Positions 17,631 to 28,400 of a stretch of 64,000 nt of DNA are shown here, piece after piece. Position 1 is the stretch's first letter. Every line of letters starts with the position of its first letter. The DNA is from BJGO01 sp039810885 (GTDB taxonomy: Bacteria; Bacteroidota; Bacteroidia; Chitinophagales; UBA10324): contig JBDHXV010000008.1 of assembly GCA_039810885.1 (NCBI GenBank), positions 1 through 64,000 of the forward strand, in the 5' to 3' direction. The notes beneath the pieces were generated by a model. That model did no database searches. It saw nothing but the letters and a program-made list of their open reading frames with translations, and was not told where the DNA came from. Position numbers and translations under genes: made by a program.

Positions 17631-18529
17631 GAGTTAATACGGTCAAGAAGTAAAGCAATCTGAACAATAGGCAAGTAAGCAAATGAACCAAACATTAAGC
17701 TACGAGCGGACTTTAATGAACATTGTCTGTACAATTCAATACTTTGATATAAGAACAATAACCCTGTGACTAGTGTAATCATTCCGGATACAATTCCAGT
17801 AGTGCCTAAATAGTAGGGTAACAGTGATATGGGTATTAATAGGATAATTGAAATAATAATCTGTAATGCACTATACTTTGTTCTACCTTCGGATGAAGGA
17901 AGGAGTTTATATCCTGCACGCATATAATCATCAAAAGCTACCCAAGCTATTGCCCAAAAATGAGGGAATTGCCACATAAATTGAATTCCGAACATGAGAA
18001 GTGCTACGTGATCTAAGCGATTTGTGGCAGCTACATATCCAATAAGTGGTGGCAATGCACCCGGAAACGCCCCTACAAATACGGCTATAGGAGAAAACCT
18101 TTTTAATGGTGTGTAAATAAAAGCATAGCTTATTAGCGCAACGGAAGAAAATAAAGCTGCTAACTGATTAAAATAAATCCATAAAATAGCGATACCGATC
18201 ACAGCCATAATGCCGGCAACAAGAATGGCTTCAATGCTAGTCATTCGTGTAGCGGGTAAGGGCCGATTCTTGGTGCGATTCATTAAAGCATCAAAATCTT
18301 TTTCAATAACCTGATTCAAGGCATTAGAAGCAGCAGTAGTAAAGAAGCCGCCAAGACAAATCATGGTAAACAAGTACCAATCAATTGCATTATGTACAGC
18401 AAAAAGATATCCAAAGGCCGATGAAAAGACCACCAAACTGGAAAGTCTAAACTTTACCAGTAACGCATAGTCTTTCAGTTTTGCTGAAACAGTATGCAAT
18501 ATGCTTATATGTAATGTATTTACAGTCAA
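17627..18529 (-). CDS. ctaB: Protohaem IX farnesyltransferase (haem O synthase)
   Basis: 300 residues, eight or nine membrane helices, probable TTG start because no ATG precedes the first helix. UbiA-family signature: ASNALNQVIEKDFDALMNRTKNRPLP with the Asp-rich substrate motif, and YTPLKRFSPIAVFVGAFPGALPPLIGY. It attaches a farnesyl chain to haem B to make haem O, the precursor of the haem A of the oxidase encoded next to it. No ctaA (haem A synthase) gene is in the window. Confidence 0.93.
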   Translation of the reverse strand: MTVNTLHISILHTVSAKLKDYALLVKFRLSSLVVFSSAFGYLFAVHNAIDWYLFTMICLGGFFTTAASNALNQVIEKDFDALMNRTKNRPLPATRMTSIEAILVAGIMAVIGIAILWIYFNQLAALFSSVALISYAFIYTPLKRFSPIAVFVGAFPGALPPLIGYVAATNRLDHVALLMFGIQFMWQFPHFWAIAWVAFDDYMRAGYKLLPSSEGRTKYSALQIIISIILLIPISLLPYYLGTTGIVSGMITLVTGLLFLYQSIELYRQCSLKSARSLMFGSFAYLPIVQIALLLDRINS

Positions 18530-18547
18530 GATTGTTCTAATAATTAA

Positions 18548-20407
18548 TTAACCGTGTACCGTTTCACCTGGCCTAATAGGTTCTGTTTGCGGTATAAAAT
18601 CTTCGCCGTCTTTGCTGTAGTCATAAGGCCAGCGATGAACCTCTGGAAGCGGACCGTCCCAATTACCATGTCCCGGATGGATTTCTGTTGTCCACTCCAA
18701 CGTAGTAGAGCGCCATGGGTTCTTTTCAGTAACCTTTCTTCCGTAGAACATGCTGTGAAAGAAGTTAAATACAAACATTAACTGCGTAAGAAATACGATT
18801 GCTGCAGATATGGTAATGAATTCATTCATCCCAACATATTGGTTAAATGTTTGAAAAGCTTCATTCGTGAAGTAACGGCGCGGCATTCCACTCATACCCA
18901 TATAATGTTGGGGCCAAAAAATACAATAACTTCCAATCATCGTAATCCAGAAGTGAATGTAACCCATTGTCGTACTCATATGCCTTCCGAACATCTTAGG
19001 GAACCAATGATAAACGCCTGCAAACATTCCGAAGAATGCTGCCACACCCATTACAAGATGGAAGTGTGCAATTACAAAATAGGTATCGTGTACCTCAATG
19101 TCAATCGTGGAGTTACCAAGAAAAATACCGGTTAATCCACCTGAAATGAAAAGTGAAACAAAACCAACGCAAAACATCATTGCCGGTGTAAAGTGCAAGT
19201 TACCTCTCCATAATGTTGCAATCCAGTTAAACACTTTTACAGATGAGGGTATTGCAATTAATAAAGTTAGGAATACGAATACGGAGCCGACCAATGGATT
19301 CATACCTGAAACAAACATGTGGTGGGCCCAAACTAATAATGCTAAAACGCAGATAGCATTTAATGAAAGTACCATAGCCCGATAGCCAAAAATTGGTTTG
19401 CGTGAGTTTGTTGCCATGATTTCAGATACAATTCCAAACGCAGGAAGAATAACAATATAAACCTCAGGATGGCCGAGGAACCAAAAAAGATGTTGGTATA
19501 AAATCGCGCTGCCGCCACTATGTTCCATCTGTCCTATACCGGAAATGTAAATGTCGTGCAAGTAAAAACTTGTACCTAATGTTCTGTCAAAGATTAAAAG
19601 TATTGCTGCACCTAATAAAACCGGAAAGGATAATAAGCCTAATACTGAAGCAAACAATATAGCCCAAATCGTCAAAGGCATTCTGAGCATGGACATTCCT
19701 TTTGTTCTCAGGTTCATAATCGTTGTAATATAATTAAGCCCCCCGAGCAATGAAGATATAATAAATAAGGCCATACTCATTAGCCAAAAATCCGCACCTT
19801 GCTCTGCCCCAACGGCAGCTTCCTTAATAGCACTTAGTGGTGGATATGCCGTCCATCCTACACCCGAAGCACCGCTGGGTAAGAAGAAAGAAATAAACAT
19901 AACCACACCGGCCGCAAAGAAGAACCAATAGGATAACATATTGAGCACCGGTGATGCCATATCTCGAGCACCAAGTTGCAGGGGTATTAAAAAGTTTGCA
20001 AAGGTCCCACTTAATCCTGCTGTTAATACAAAGAACACCATTATTGTTCCGTGCATGGTAATAAGCATATTGTAAAAATCAGGAGTCATTTTTCCATTCG
20101 GAACCCAGTGTGAGCCGAAAATGGAAGTCAATATTGGGAATGACGTATCAGGGAATCCAATTTGAAGGCGGAAGAGTACCGACAACAAACCGCCAACCAT
20201 GGCCCAAAAAATAGCCGTTACCAAAAACTGTTTGGCAATCATCTTATGATCCTGACTGAAGATATACTTTGTAATGAAATTATCTTCATGTTCATGATGA
20301 TGCTCCGGTTCGTGAATTTCACCCTGTGCATCCTGAAAGTGCACCGAATCGTAGGGTGTTAATTGTTCTTCGTTTACGTGATGTGGATGTGTATGAACTT
20401 CGCTCAT
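18548..20407 (-). CDS. ctaD: Cytochrome c oxidase subunit I
   Basis: 619 residues from ATG; a TTG three codons upstream is unlikely. Twelve helices with an extra C-terminal tail and a His-rich N-terminus. Catalytic features: HGTIMVFFV (haem ligand helix), WFLGHPEVYIVILP with the CuB His, the proton-channel Glu and the cross-linked Tyr, VWAHHMFVSG, and VHDTYFVIAHFHLVMG with the haem ligands. The HPEVY form places it with A1-type oxidases. It reduces oxygen to water and pumps protons. Subunit II lies directly upstream and ctaB downstream. Confidence 0.96.
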   Translation of the reverse strand: MSEVHTHPHHVNEEQLTPYDSVHFQDAQGEIHEPEHHHEHEDNFITKYIFSQDHKMIAKQFLVTAIFWAMVGGLLSVLFRLQIGFPDTSFPILTSIFGSHWVPNGKMTPDFYNMLITMHGTIMVFFVLTAGLSGTFANFLIPLQLGARDMASPVLNMLSYWFFFAAGVVMFISFFLPSGASGVGWTAYPPLSAIKEAAVGAEQGADFWLMSMALFIISSLLGGLNYITTIMNLRTKGMSMLRMPLTIWAILFASVLGLLSFPVLLGAAILLIFDRTLGTSFYLHDIYISGIGQMEHSGGSAILYQHLFWFLGHPEVYIVILPAFGIVSEIMATNSRKPIFGYRAMVLSLNAICVLALLVWAHHMFVSGMNPLVGSVFVFLTLLIAIPSSVKVFNWIATLWRGNLHFTPAMMFCVGFVSLFISGGLTGIFLGNSTIDIEVHDTYFVIAHFHLVMGVAAFFGMFAGVYHWFPKMFGRHMSTTMGYIHFWITMIGSYCIFWPQHYMGMSGMPRRYFTNEAFQTFNQYVGMNEFITISAAIVFLTQLMFVFNFFHSMFYGRKVTEKNPWRSTTLEWTTEIHPGHGNWDGPLPEVHRWPYDYSKDGEDFIPQTEPIRPGETVHG

Positions 20408-20420
20408 AGCGTACAAGTGA

Positions 20421-21473
20421 TTATGGGTTCAAAGATTTGTTTTGTGATCCTGATTCAGGTGTATTAACTGTATTTAAGGCAAACTTAGATTCCAGGTCTG
20501 TACCTTTAATTTGAGTATCGTAGAACGACTTTTGCTTTCTGAGCCATTTCATGTATTGTTCGTGAGAATCAACAACAACAACCATCCGCATAGCAGAATG
20601 CCCTTTTCCGCATATATTATCACAGGCTAATTCATAAACAAAGTCAGGATTACCTGTTTTCTCACGCATTTCATCGGTGGTCTCTGTAGGGATCAACCAA
20701 AAAGTTGTTGGTATTCCTGGTACAGCATCCATCTTAACGCGGAAGTGCGGCATACCGACACTATGAATCACATCACGCGAGCCTATCTTTAATACTACAG
20801 GCTTTCCTACTTCAAAGTGAATTTCATTTGCCATAAAATCGTCTCGGCTATTGGGGTCGCTGAAATTGATACCCAACCCATTCGTTTCATCAATCAGTTT
20901 AAATTCTCTTTTACCTAAAACTCCATCTTTTCCGGGATAGCGTACCATCCAGTTGAACTGCTTGCCTGTTAACTCAACAATATGTGAATCTTCTGGTGCA
21001 GGACCGGTAATTCGAAACCAGTTATACAAACCAAAAACAATAAGTATAGTAAGTACAACTGCTGGAACAATAGTCCACCACATCTCCAACTTATTATTTT
21101 CAGGGTAATAGTAGGCTACTTTGCCTTTCTTTCCACGGTATTTGAATGCAAAGTAAAAAAGCAGAATATGTGTTAGAACAAATACAACGCCCGTAAAGAG
21201 CATATTAATATTAAAATTCAGGTCTATCCATCTTCCGTGAACAGACGACGCAGTCAATACCATTTTATGCCAGCTATCGTAGGTAGTCCATGCAATAAAA
21301 ACAAAAAATACAATCAGGAAAAGGAAAAATAATTTACCGTTTACATTATCTGATTCATCATTTGCCTGATCAGCACCTTTTAGAATGGCGATGTAATCAT
21401 TTGCCTTAGATAACTGGAAAATAATAGTTCCAAAGGCCACTAAAATTAGCAGCACAAGTAAAGTTGTACTCAT
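20421..21473 (-). CDS. ctaC: Cytochrome c oxidase subunit II
   Basis: 350 residues. It has three hydrophobic segments near the N-terminus and a periplasmic cupredoxin domain. The CuA site is complete: His in DVIHSVGMPHF and the motif ACDNICGKGHSAMRM (C-x3-C-x3-H-x2-M). There is no CxxCH motif, so unlike caa3 enzymes no cytochrome c domain is fused to the C-terminus. The electron donor is probably one of the haem c domains of the alternative complex III encoded immediately upstream. Confidence 0.95.
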   Translation of the reverse strand: MSTTLLVLLILVAFGTIIFQLSKANDYIAILKGADQANDESDNVNGKLFFLFLIVFFVFIAWTTYDSWHKMVLTASSVHGRWIDLNFNINMLFTGVVFVLTHILLFYFAFKYRGKKGKVAYYYPENNKLEMWWTIVPAVVLTILIVFGLYNWFRITGPAPEDSHIVELTGKQFNWMVRYPGKDGVLGKREFKLIDETNGLGINFSDPNSRDDFMANEIHFEVGKPVVLKIGSRDVIHSVGMPHFRVKMDAVPGIPTTFWLIPTETTDEMREKTGNPDFVYELACDNICGKGHSAMRMVVVVDSHEQYMKWLRKQKSFYDTQIKGTDLESKFALNTVNTPESGSQNKSLNP

Positions 21474-21490
21474 TTGGGTTTTTTAGAAAT

Positions 21491-22696
21491 TTAAATTTCG
21501 TGATGTAAAGATTCGTCTAAGTACGGGTGGTTCTTGTTTATCAACTCCGCATTTCCCAAACGTGTGTAGGTTACTAGTATTAATGCACCAAGGAAGAGAC
21601 ACGGTAACAGAATCTCTAAGATGCCAAAACCTGCTTCGTCTCCGGTGGCTCCGGGCATAACCATTAAGTAGAAGTCAATGAAATGACCTACAATAATAAT
21701 TACCGCAGCAATGATTAAACTTACTACATTACGTTTAGCATCGCGTGACATTAGTACTAAAAATGGCAACACAAAGTTTAGGATGAACGTGAGATAAAAA
21801 AGAACGTCGTAATGCTCAAACCGTTGTTTGAAGTAAATAGTTTCCTCAGGAATGTTTGCATACCAAATTAACATGTATTGGCAGTATGCCAGATAGGTCC
21901 AAAAAATAGAAAATGCAAACATGTATTTGCCTAAATCGTGCAGGTGATTCTCATTAACTTCTTGAAGGTAGCCCTTTGATTTCAAATGAATAACAACTAA
22001 AGTTATTACAGCAATTCCCGTTACCCAAAAGCTGGAAAAGACGTACCAGCCGTACATTGTACTATACCAATGCGGGTCAATTGACATTAACCAGTCCCAA
22101 GAGGTTACTAAAATATAAACAGCAAAAATGGGGATGAAAACGGAAACCAAAACAAGATTTTTCTTATGAAAACGAATATCTCCAAGCTGTCCATTATCCG
22201 ATGCAATTGAATTCTTTCTCATTAAATAAGCTAATAGAACTAAAGCTCCTACAAAGACGAAGAAACGGGCATAGTAGAAAACATTATTCAGATACCCTTT
22301 CTTTGCTGCTAAAATCGGATCGTAATCCGCTGACCCCTCTTCCATTACACCGTGATGCGACCAATGAAATAAATCATGTTGACCAAAAATAAGCACCGCA
22401 AGCAATATAATTGAACCTATCGGTAAATAACCCATAATAGCCTCAGGTACTCTCTTTAAAACCACAGACCAACCACCCCAAGCTAAGTAATGTGCGGCAA
22501 TAAAAAATGCTGCGGCCATTCCAATACCTAAGAAGAACACAGAGTTTAGCAACAGATTTGCCCATAAGCGATTCGGGTGCTCCCCCATATAAGCAAATAA
22601 TCCGTATCCTAGACCAATAGCTCCTATAACAATAAGCACGTAAGCTATCATCTTCTGTTGCGATGTGAAGATGTATTTTTTTGTATCAGTTAACAT
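21491..22696 (-). CDS. actF: Alternative complex III subunit ActF (NrfD-like membrane protein)
   Basis: 401 residues with about ten membrane helices. It resembles ActC/NrfD-type quinol-site proteins but is shorter, with features such as FFLGIGMAAAFFIAAHYLAWGGW, GHHxxxHW-type His residues in HDLFHWSHHGVMEE, and a WDWLMSIDPHWYSTMYGWY loop typical of ActF. It is the last act gene and is followed after 17 bases by coxII. It forms part of the membrane arm of the quinol:cytochrome c oxidoreductase. Confidence 0.88.
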   Translation of the reverse strand: MLTDTKKYIFTSQQKMIAYVLIVIGAIGLGYGLFAYMGEHPNRLWANLLLNSVFFLGIGMAAAFFIAAHYLAWGGWSVVLKRVPEAIMGYLPIGSIILLAVLIFGQHDLFHWSHHGVMEEGSADYDPILAAKKGYLNNVFYYARFFVFVGALVLLAYLMRKNSIASDNGQLGDIRFHKKNLVLVSVFIPIFAVYILVTSWDWLMSIDPHWYSTMYGWYVFSSFWVTGIAVITLVVIHLKSKGYLQEVNENHLHDLGKYMFAFSIFWTYLAYCQYMLIWYANIPEETIYFKQRFEHYDVLFYLTFILNFVLPFLVLMSRDAKRNVVSLIIAAVIIIVGHFIDFYLMVMPGATGDEAGFGILEILLPCLFLGALILVTYTRLGNAELINKNHPYLDESLHHEI

Positions 22697-22726
22697 GGGT
22701 ATAGACGATGAAAAGTGAATGAATTT

Positions 22727-23377
22727 TTACTTTTTAGTTGTAATGATTGGGTTTGCAGCTTTAACACTATCCATATAATGTGTTTGCATAGAACGAACGT
22801 AACTGATAACCATCCAAATCTGTGTTTGATCCAATTGTGAAGCATAGGATCCCATTAAGTTGCGGCCATAGTGTACGGCATGGAACATCTTTCCTTCTGG
22901 TAGTCCCAATAAATTTGTACTAAAATAAGATGGCGGTGGAGGGAATGTGTTTTTAATTTTCGGATTATCGACGATGGAGCCATTTCCATGACCTCCCGCA
23001 CCGTGGCACGGAGTACAATATATTTCAAACAAATGTTTACCTCCATTCAGTACGGTGCTATCAACCATCAATGGATTTTTAACATACAAACCGGCAGAAT
23101 CGTATCCCGAAACGCTATTCGAATACTTGAATGGTTTATAATGATTAAGTTGCCCCATATTGCCTTGATATAGAGGTATAGAACCTTTAACCGGAGTGCG
23201 ATTGGTAACACTATCACTAAACACCGGATTAGATGAATAGGTCTCGTATGCAACTGAGTGCGCCATGTCCGGCATATATTCATACCCAGGCTTTGACGGA
23301 TCATCCGAGCAAGAGGTTAGGAATACGGTAGCAGCCGTTAGCATCAAATAAGTAAAAATGGAATTCAGATATCTCAT
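22727..23377 (-). CDS. actE: Alternative complex III subunit ActE, mono-haem cytochrome c lipoprotein
   Basis: 216 residues. The lipoprotein signal has lipobox FLTSC (Cys23). One haem c site, CTPCH, lies in the segment EIYCTPCHGAGGHGNG, with a distal Met ligand candidate in LPEGKMFHAVHYG or NLMGSYAS. In the ActE family this is the mono-haem subunit that passes electrons from ActA onward to the oxidase. It lies between actD and actF in the conserved order. Confidence 0.9.
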   Translation of the reverse strand: MRYLNSIFTYLMLTAATVFLTSCSDDPSKPGYEYMPDMAHSVAYETYSSNPVFSDSVTNRTPVKGSIPLYQGNMGQLNHYKPFKYSNSVSGYDSAGLYVKNPLMVDSTVLNGGKHLFEIYCTPCHGAGGHGNGSIVDNPKIKNTFPPPPSYFSTNLLGLPEGKMFHAVHYGRNLMGSYASQLDQTQIWMVISYVRSMQTHYMDSVKAANPIITTKK

Positions 23378-23401
23378 AAACTGAATGTGTCTTCTGTTTT
23401 T

Positions 23402-23938
23402 TTAGTAATGACGTTTAAGATTCTTCTCTTTGATTTCAAAAGCACCGCTTTCTTTCAGAATGCTGTTAATCTTTATTTCTTGTTCAGCATTAAGTTTATT
23501 GTCTTTGTTAAATACGATGCAGAACGTGTCGTCTGTAATTCGATCATCTAATTTCTCGCGAATGCGACCCGGATACAATCCGCTGCGTAGCAAGAAAGTT
23601 AAAGTCATACCTATACCGGACAAAAGAACCGTAAATTCAAAAACAATCGGTATAAAAGCAGGGAAGGTGAAGTATGGCTTACCACCATAAATCATCGGCC
23701 AATCGCTGGTGAACACCCAACTCATAAATCCAAGCGCTATGGCAGTTCCTGCAAATCCATATACGAATCCGGTTATGTGAAGTCGTGATTCTTTGAGCCC
23801 CATTGCATTATCTAACCCGTGTACGGGGAATGGAGTAAGAACATCATAAATCTTGATACCCTCAGCACGTATATTTTTAACTGCATTAATGAGTACCTCT
23901 TCATCTTTAAACAATCCAATGATATAGTTGTTTGCCAT
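23402..23938 (-). CDS. actD: Alternative complex III subunit ActD (DUF3341)
   Basis: 178 residues. A soluble N-terminal domain beginning IIGLFKDEEVLINAVKNIRAEGIKIYDVLTPFPVHGLD, characteristic of DUF3341, precedes two membrane helices (GFVYGFAGTAIALGF and IPIVFEFTVLLSGIGM). The C-terminal soluble part is lysine-rich. The position between actC and actE confirms the assignment. The role is structural within the complex. Confidence 0.92.
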   Translation of the reverse strand: MANNYIIGLFKDEEVLINAVKNIRAEGIKIYDVLTPFPVHGLDNAMGLKESRLHITGFVYGFAGTAIALGFMSWVFTSDWPMIYGGKPYFTFPAFIPIVFEFTVLLSGIGMTLTFLLRSGLYPGRIREKLDDRITDDTFCIVFNKDNKLNAEQEIKINSILKESGAFEIKEKNLKRHY

Positions 23939-23949
23939 GTTTTTACGAA

Positions 23950-25386
23950 TTATGGTTTAGTTGGTTGATAAGCTCCATGACCGTGTGATTGAATATCTGC
24001 GTGTGCATGCGAAGCAGCATAAGCACTCTTTTGTGCTTCCCCACTCGTCTTTAAAATAGCTTTTACCTCAGCCATTGCAATTACAGGTAATGTTTTTGCA
24101 AATAGAAGGAATGCGGTAAAGAATAAGCCGATAGTTCCGGCATAGATACTGATTTCGACCCAAGTTGGTGAATATAATGCCCAAGATGAGGGAATATAAT
24201 CACGATGTATTGAAGTAACAATAATTACGAAACGCTCAAACCACATACCGATATTAATCACGATAGTCATAAAGAACGTGAACGCAACATTACGACGCAA
24301 TTTAGGGAACCAGAAAAGCTGCGGAGAGATTACGTTGCACGTCATCATACCCCAATATGACCACCAATAAGGTCCCATTGCGCGATTCATAAAAGCGTAT
24401 TGTTCATATATACTTTGAGAATACCATGCTGTAAATAGTTCGGTTAAGTATGCGCATCCAACAATGGAGCCGGTCAACACAATAATCTTATTCATAGATT
24501 CAATATGACCTATAGTAATATATTCTTTAAGATTTAAAACTTTACGAGTAATGATCATCAGCGTCAAAACCATTGCAAAACCGGAAAAGATAGCACCGGC
24601 AACAAAGTAGGGCGGGAAAATGGTGGTGTGCCATCCTGGAACTACTGAGGTGGCGAAGTCAAACGATACGATAGTATGTACAGAAAGTACCAGTGGTGTA
24701 GATAATCCCGCAAGTACTAAGGATAATGATTCGTGGCGCTGCCAATGTTTTGCAGAACCGGTCCAGCCGAAACTCATAATATTGTATGCCACCTTGGCAA
24801 TTTTCGATTTTGCTCGATCGCGAACAGAGGCCACATCGGGTATTAATCCGGTGTACCAGAAAAGTAAGGATATGGTGAAGTACGTAGAGATAGCAAACAC
24901 GTCCCACAATAATGGAGAATTAAAGTTGACCCAAAGTGGCCCGCGTGAGTTAGGATATGGTAGAGTGAAGAACATCAACCATACTCGTCCCATGTGAAAG
25001 ATTGGAAATAATCCTGCGCAGATTACTGCAAAAATGGTCATCGCCTCAGCAGCACGGTTTACTGCGGTACGCCATTTCTGTCGGAACAATAATAAAATCG
25101 CTGAGATAAGAGTCCCGGCATGACCAATACCAATCCACCATACGAAGTTGGTGATATCCCAACCCCAACCTACAGTTTTGTTTAATCCCCAAACGCCGAT
25201 GCCGTACCATACTGTCCAGCCGAGGGCAAAAAATCCCCAGCACATCAGTATGGCGGAAAGGGTAATGGAGATAAGCCATGAGCGCGAAGGCTTCGCTTCA
25301 ATAGGCCTACAGATATCTTCCGTTATCTTGTGATAATCTTTGGTGCCTTCAATGAGTGGGGCGCGTATGATTGATTCTGCTTTCAT
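23950..25386 (-). CDS. actC: Alternative complex III subunit ActC (NrfD/PsrC family)
   Basis: 478 residues, ten predicted helices. Typical features are WYGIGVWGLNKTVGWGWDITNFVWWIGIGHAGTLISA near the start, RAAEAMTIFAVICAG, HMGRVWLMFFTLPYPNSRG, HTIVSFDFATSVVPGWHTTIFPPYFVAGA and a C-terminal His-rich tail. This is the quinol-oxidising membrane subunit with the probable proton path. It lies between actB and actD with spacers of 18 and 11 bases. Confidence 0.94.
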   Translation of the reverse strand: MKAESIIRAPLIEGTKDYHKITEDICRPIEAKPSRSWLISITLSAILMCWGFFALGWTVWYGIGVWGLNKTVGWGWDITNFVWWIGIGHAGTLISAILLLFRQKWRTAVNRAAEAMTIFAVICAGLFPIFHMGRVWLMFFTLPYPNSRGPLWVNFNSPLLWDVFAISTYFTISLLFWYTGLIPDVASVRDRAKSKIAKVAYNIMSFGWTGSAKHWQRHESLSLVLAGLSTPLVLSVHTIVSFDFATSVVPGWHTTIFPPYFVAGAIFSGFAMVLTLMIITRKVLNLKEYITIGHIESMNKIIVLTGSIVGCAYLTELFTAWYSQSIYEQYAFMNRAMGPYWWSYWGMMTCNVISPQLFWFPKLRRNVAFTFFMTIVINIGMWFERFVIIVTSIHRDYIPSSWALYSPTWVEISIYAGTIGLFFTAFLLFAKTLPVIAMAEVKAILKTSGEAQKSAYAASHAHADIQSHGHGAYQPTKP

Positions 25387-25404
25387 AAAGCGTTTAGGAT
25401 GATC

Positions 25405-28400
25405 TTATGCTTTTGATTGAATTTCTTCTATGTTACGTACTTTAACCATATAGCTTACTGCCGGAGCAATGTCTAACTCAGCTAAAGCATGATATGTTCT
25501 TTCGTTAGTTGCAAGTTTGCTGACTGTACTGTTTGGATCTTTAATATTTCCGAATACAATTGCATCTGATGGGCATGCTGTTTGACAAGCTGTTTTCACC
25601 TCATCACCGCCAACAGTACGGTTTTCTTTCTTAGCCTGCAACTTCACGTCCTGAATACGTTGTACACAGAAACTGCATTTCTCCATTACACCACGGGAAC
25701 GTACGGTTACATCAGGGTTTAATACCATGCGAGTGATGTTATCTAACATACCTACGCGTAGAGTCTCTGTAGCTGTATTGTATGGGAATGAATCTGCGGT
25801 AGTGTAATCCAACCAATTAAAGCGACGTACTTTGAACGGACAGTTATTGGCACAATATCTTGTGCCCACACAACGGTTATATGCCATTTGATTATATCCT
25901 TCTGTGCTTTGGTTTGTAGCTGCAACAGGGCAAACATTTTCACACGGAGCATTATTGCAATGTTGACACATTAGGGGCTGGAAGGCTACGTTCACATTCT
26001 CATAATCCGTTACGAATGCCGAGCCGTAATGATGGTCGTATTCTTTTTCTTTAGTTACTCGATCTGCTAACAAACTAGAATTGGGGTTAGTGAAAGAGTA
26101 GTAGCGATCAATACGCATCCAATGCATCTCGTGAGCACGAAGCACTTCATCTTTACCTACAACGGGCACATTGTTTTCTGCTGTACAAGCTACACCACAG
26201 GCACCGCATCCGATACAAGAATTTAAGTCAACACTCATAGACCATTTCAAAGGGCTATATTCATGTCCCGGATAAAGTGAGTTTTCGGCATACTCCGGTT
26301 CTTTCACCCTATCCTCATTCGATGCAGCATTATTTCTTTTATATTCAGACAAAGTAGTTTCTCGAACTATCGGACGACCTTCTATTGAATGATGTGTTTG
26401 TGTCATTGCGAGTGCATGAACACCACCGGCTATACTTAATGTAACGGCTGCACCATCGTAGCTGAAGTTTTGTCCATCAAATCCAACAAAGACATAAGCA
26501 TTCTTACCTACTCCGTTTCCTGCACGGCCTGCTAACGTGCGGCCATAGCCGAGAGCTACCGCAAAAGTGCCGTTTGCTAATCCTGGTTGGCGTAAAGCAG
26601 GTAATGTAAGTTCTGTATTCCCGGATTTAATTGAAACTAAATCTCCATCTGCAATTTTATTATCCATTGCGTACTGTACCGGCAGACAGATATAGTTATC
26701 CCAAGTTGCCTTCGTAATAGGATCCGGCATTTCTTGAAGCCAGGGACTGTTGGCATACTTACCGTTGCCGATTCCAACGGATTCATATAAAACTAATTCA
26801 ATCTCTGATGATTTAATGTTAGCAATCACATTTGCCGCCGTAACTACATCACCGTTAAATGTTGTCGGGCTAGGAGATGAGGTTGTTGTGTCGCAAACAC
26901 CGTAGCGTACAGAGTTTTCCCAAAAATCTTCAAAGGATGAGAACTTATTTTGCTTTGTAAAGATGTTGTTCTTCCAGTAATCCCGAATTACAGCATCGTA
27001 AGAAGTCGTTTTGCCGCTCCAAATTAGCAAACTGTCTTGCCCCTGACGTGTGCTGAAAAGGGGTGCGATAGTGGGCTGCACAAGGCTGTATGAACCGGCT
27101 TTCGGCTCGGCATCATTCCAGCTTTCTAAATAATGATTATCGGGTAAAGAATACTGTGTAAGAGAGCCGGTTTCATCAGCTCTGTCATTAATCGTAATGC
27201 TTAAACCTGCTTTCTTTAGGGCTTCGCCAAATGCAGTACCATTTGGCAATGAATAGGCCGGATTCGCATTATATATAATTACCGCAGCAACTGACCCATT
27301 ATTCAATTCGCCGATTAAGTCATTAACAGCCTTGTCATTTGCTTGGCCGACAAGGGAGTGATTCGTTAAGTCAATAGTGCTGCCATAGTTTCCGAGTAAA
27401 TTATTTATGGCATTAGTAAGGATCTGACAACTTAAATCATTGAGGCCGCACACAACGAGCGATGTTCCCTTTGACGCCAATAAATCGTTAGCCATTGCGC
27501 TAACTGCTGCCTCTGCTTTAGATGGAATAGTAACGGTGCCGGCGCTTGAGCCTCCTGTGCTCGAAGCGATTTTATTATACAAGGCAACTAAAGTGCGCTT
27601 TACATCCGAAGGTTTTAGTGGAATGCGAACATCTGCATTTGATCCTGTAAGAGATAAACGACTTTCCACATGATAATGGCGTGACATAGTTTGCTTATCC
27701 TTATGCAGTTTACGATTGGTTACATATTGCTTCGTATGTTCAACCGGTGAAACCCAAGTGCCTAAGAAATCGCAGGCAAATCCTACAATTACATTGGCTT
27801 TATCAAAATTATATCCAGGTATTACTCGTTTTCCGAAGCTCTTTTCATTGGCATCGGCAATAGCAGAGTATGAAATGGGTTCATAAACCACATGTTTCGT
27901 TGTAGGATATTCTAAAATAAAATTATTGATAACCTGACGTGTAGAGGGGCTCAGCAGCGTACCCGATAAAATCCTAATCTGGCCATTAGAGGCTTTAATT
28001 GATTTCAATTTTTCAATAATCTCGTTATCGGCTTGAGACCACTCTATCTCTCCGGTGCCTTTGGTGGGCTTGCGTTGGCGTCGGCTGTCATATAGAGCTA
28101 ATACTGATGCCTGTGCACGAGCACTTGTACCTCCTTTAGTAATTGCAGAGTTGGAATTGCCTTCAATTTTAATCGGACGTCCATCTCGTACTTTTACCAA
28201 TACGCTGCAATAATCCGTACCATCAGCGAATGTTGATGCATAGTAGTTTGCCAATCCGGGTACAATCTCTTCTGGTTTTATAGCATAAGGAATAGCTTGT
28301 TTTACCGGAATTTTGCAAGAGGCTGCCACCGTAGCTGCCGTAACGCTAAAGCCCATAAGCTTTAAAAAGTCGCGACGACCTGATGTTTTCTTGGTAAGTG

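Noticed and set aside
18544..20362. Several open frames of 60-100 codons on either strand inside coxI
   Set aside because: They overlap a strongly conserved coding gene in other frames and have no independent signals.
20421..21473. Haem c site in oxidase subunit II (caa3-type)
   Set aside because: The cysteines at CDNICGKGH are the CuA ligands (C-x3-C-x3-H), not CxxCH, and no other motif is present.
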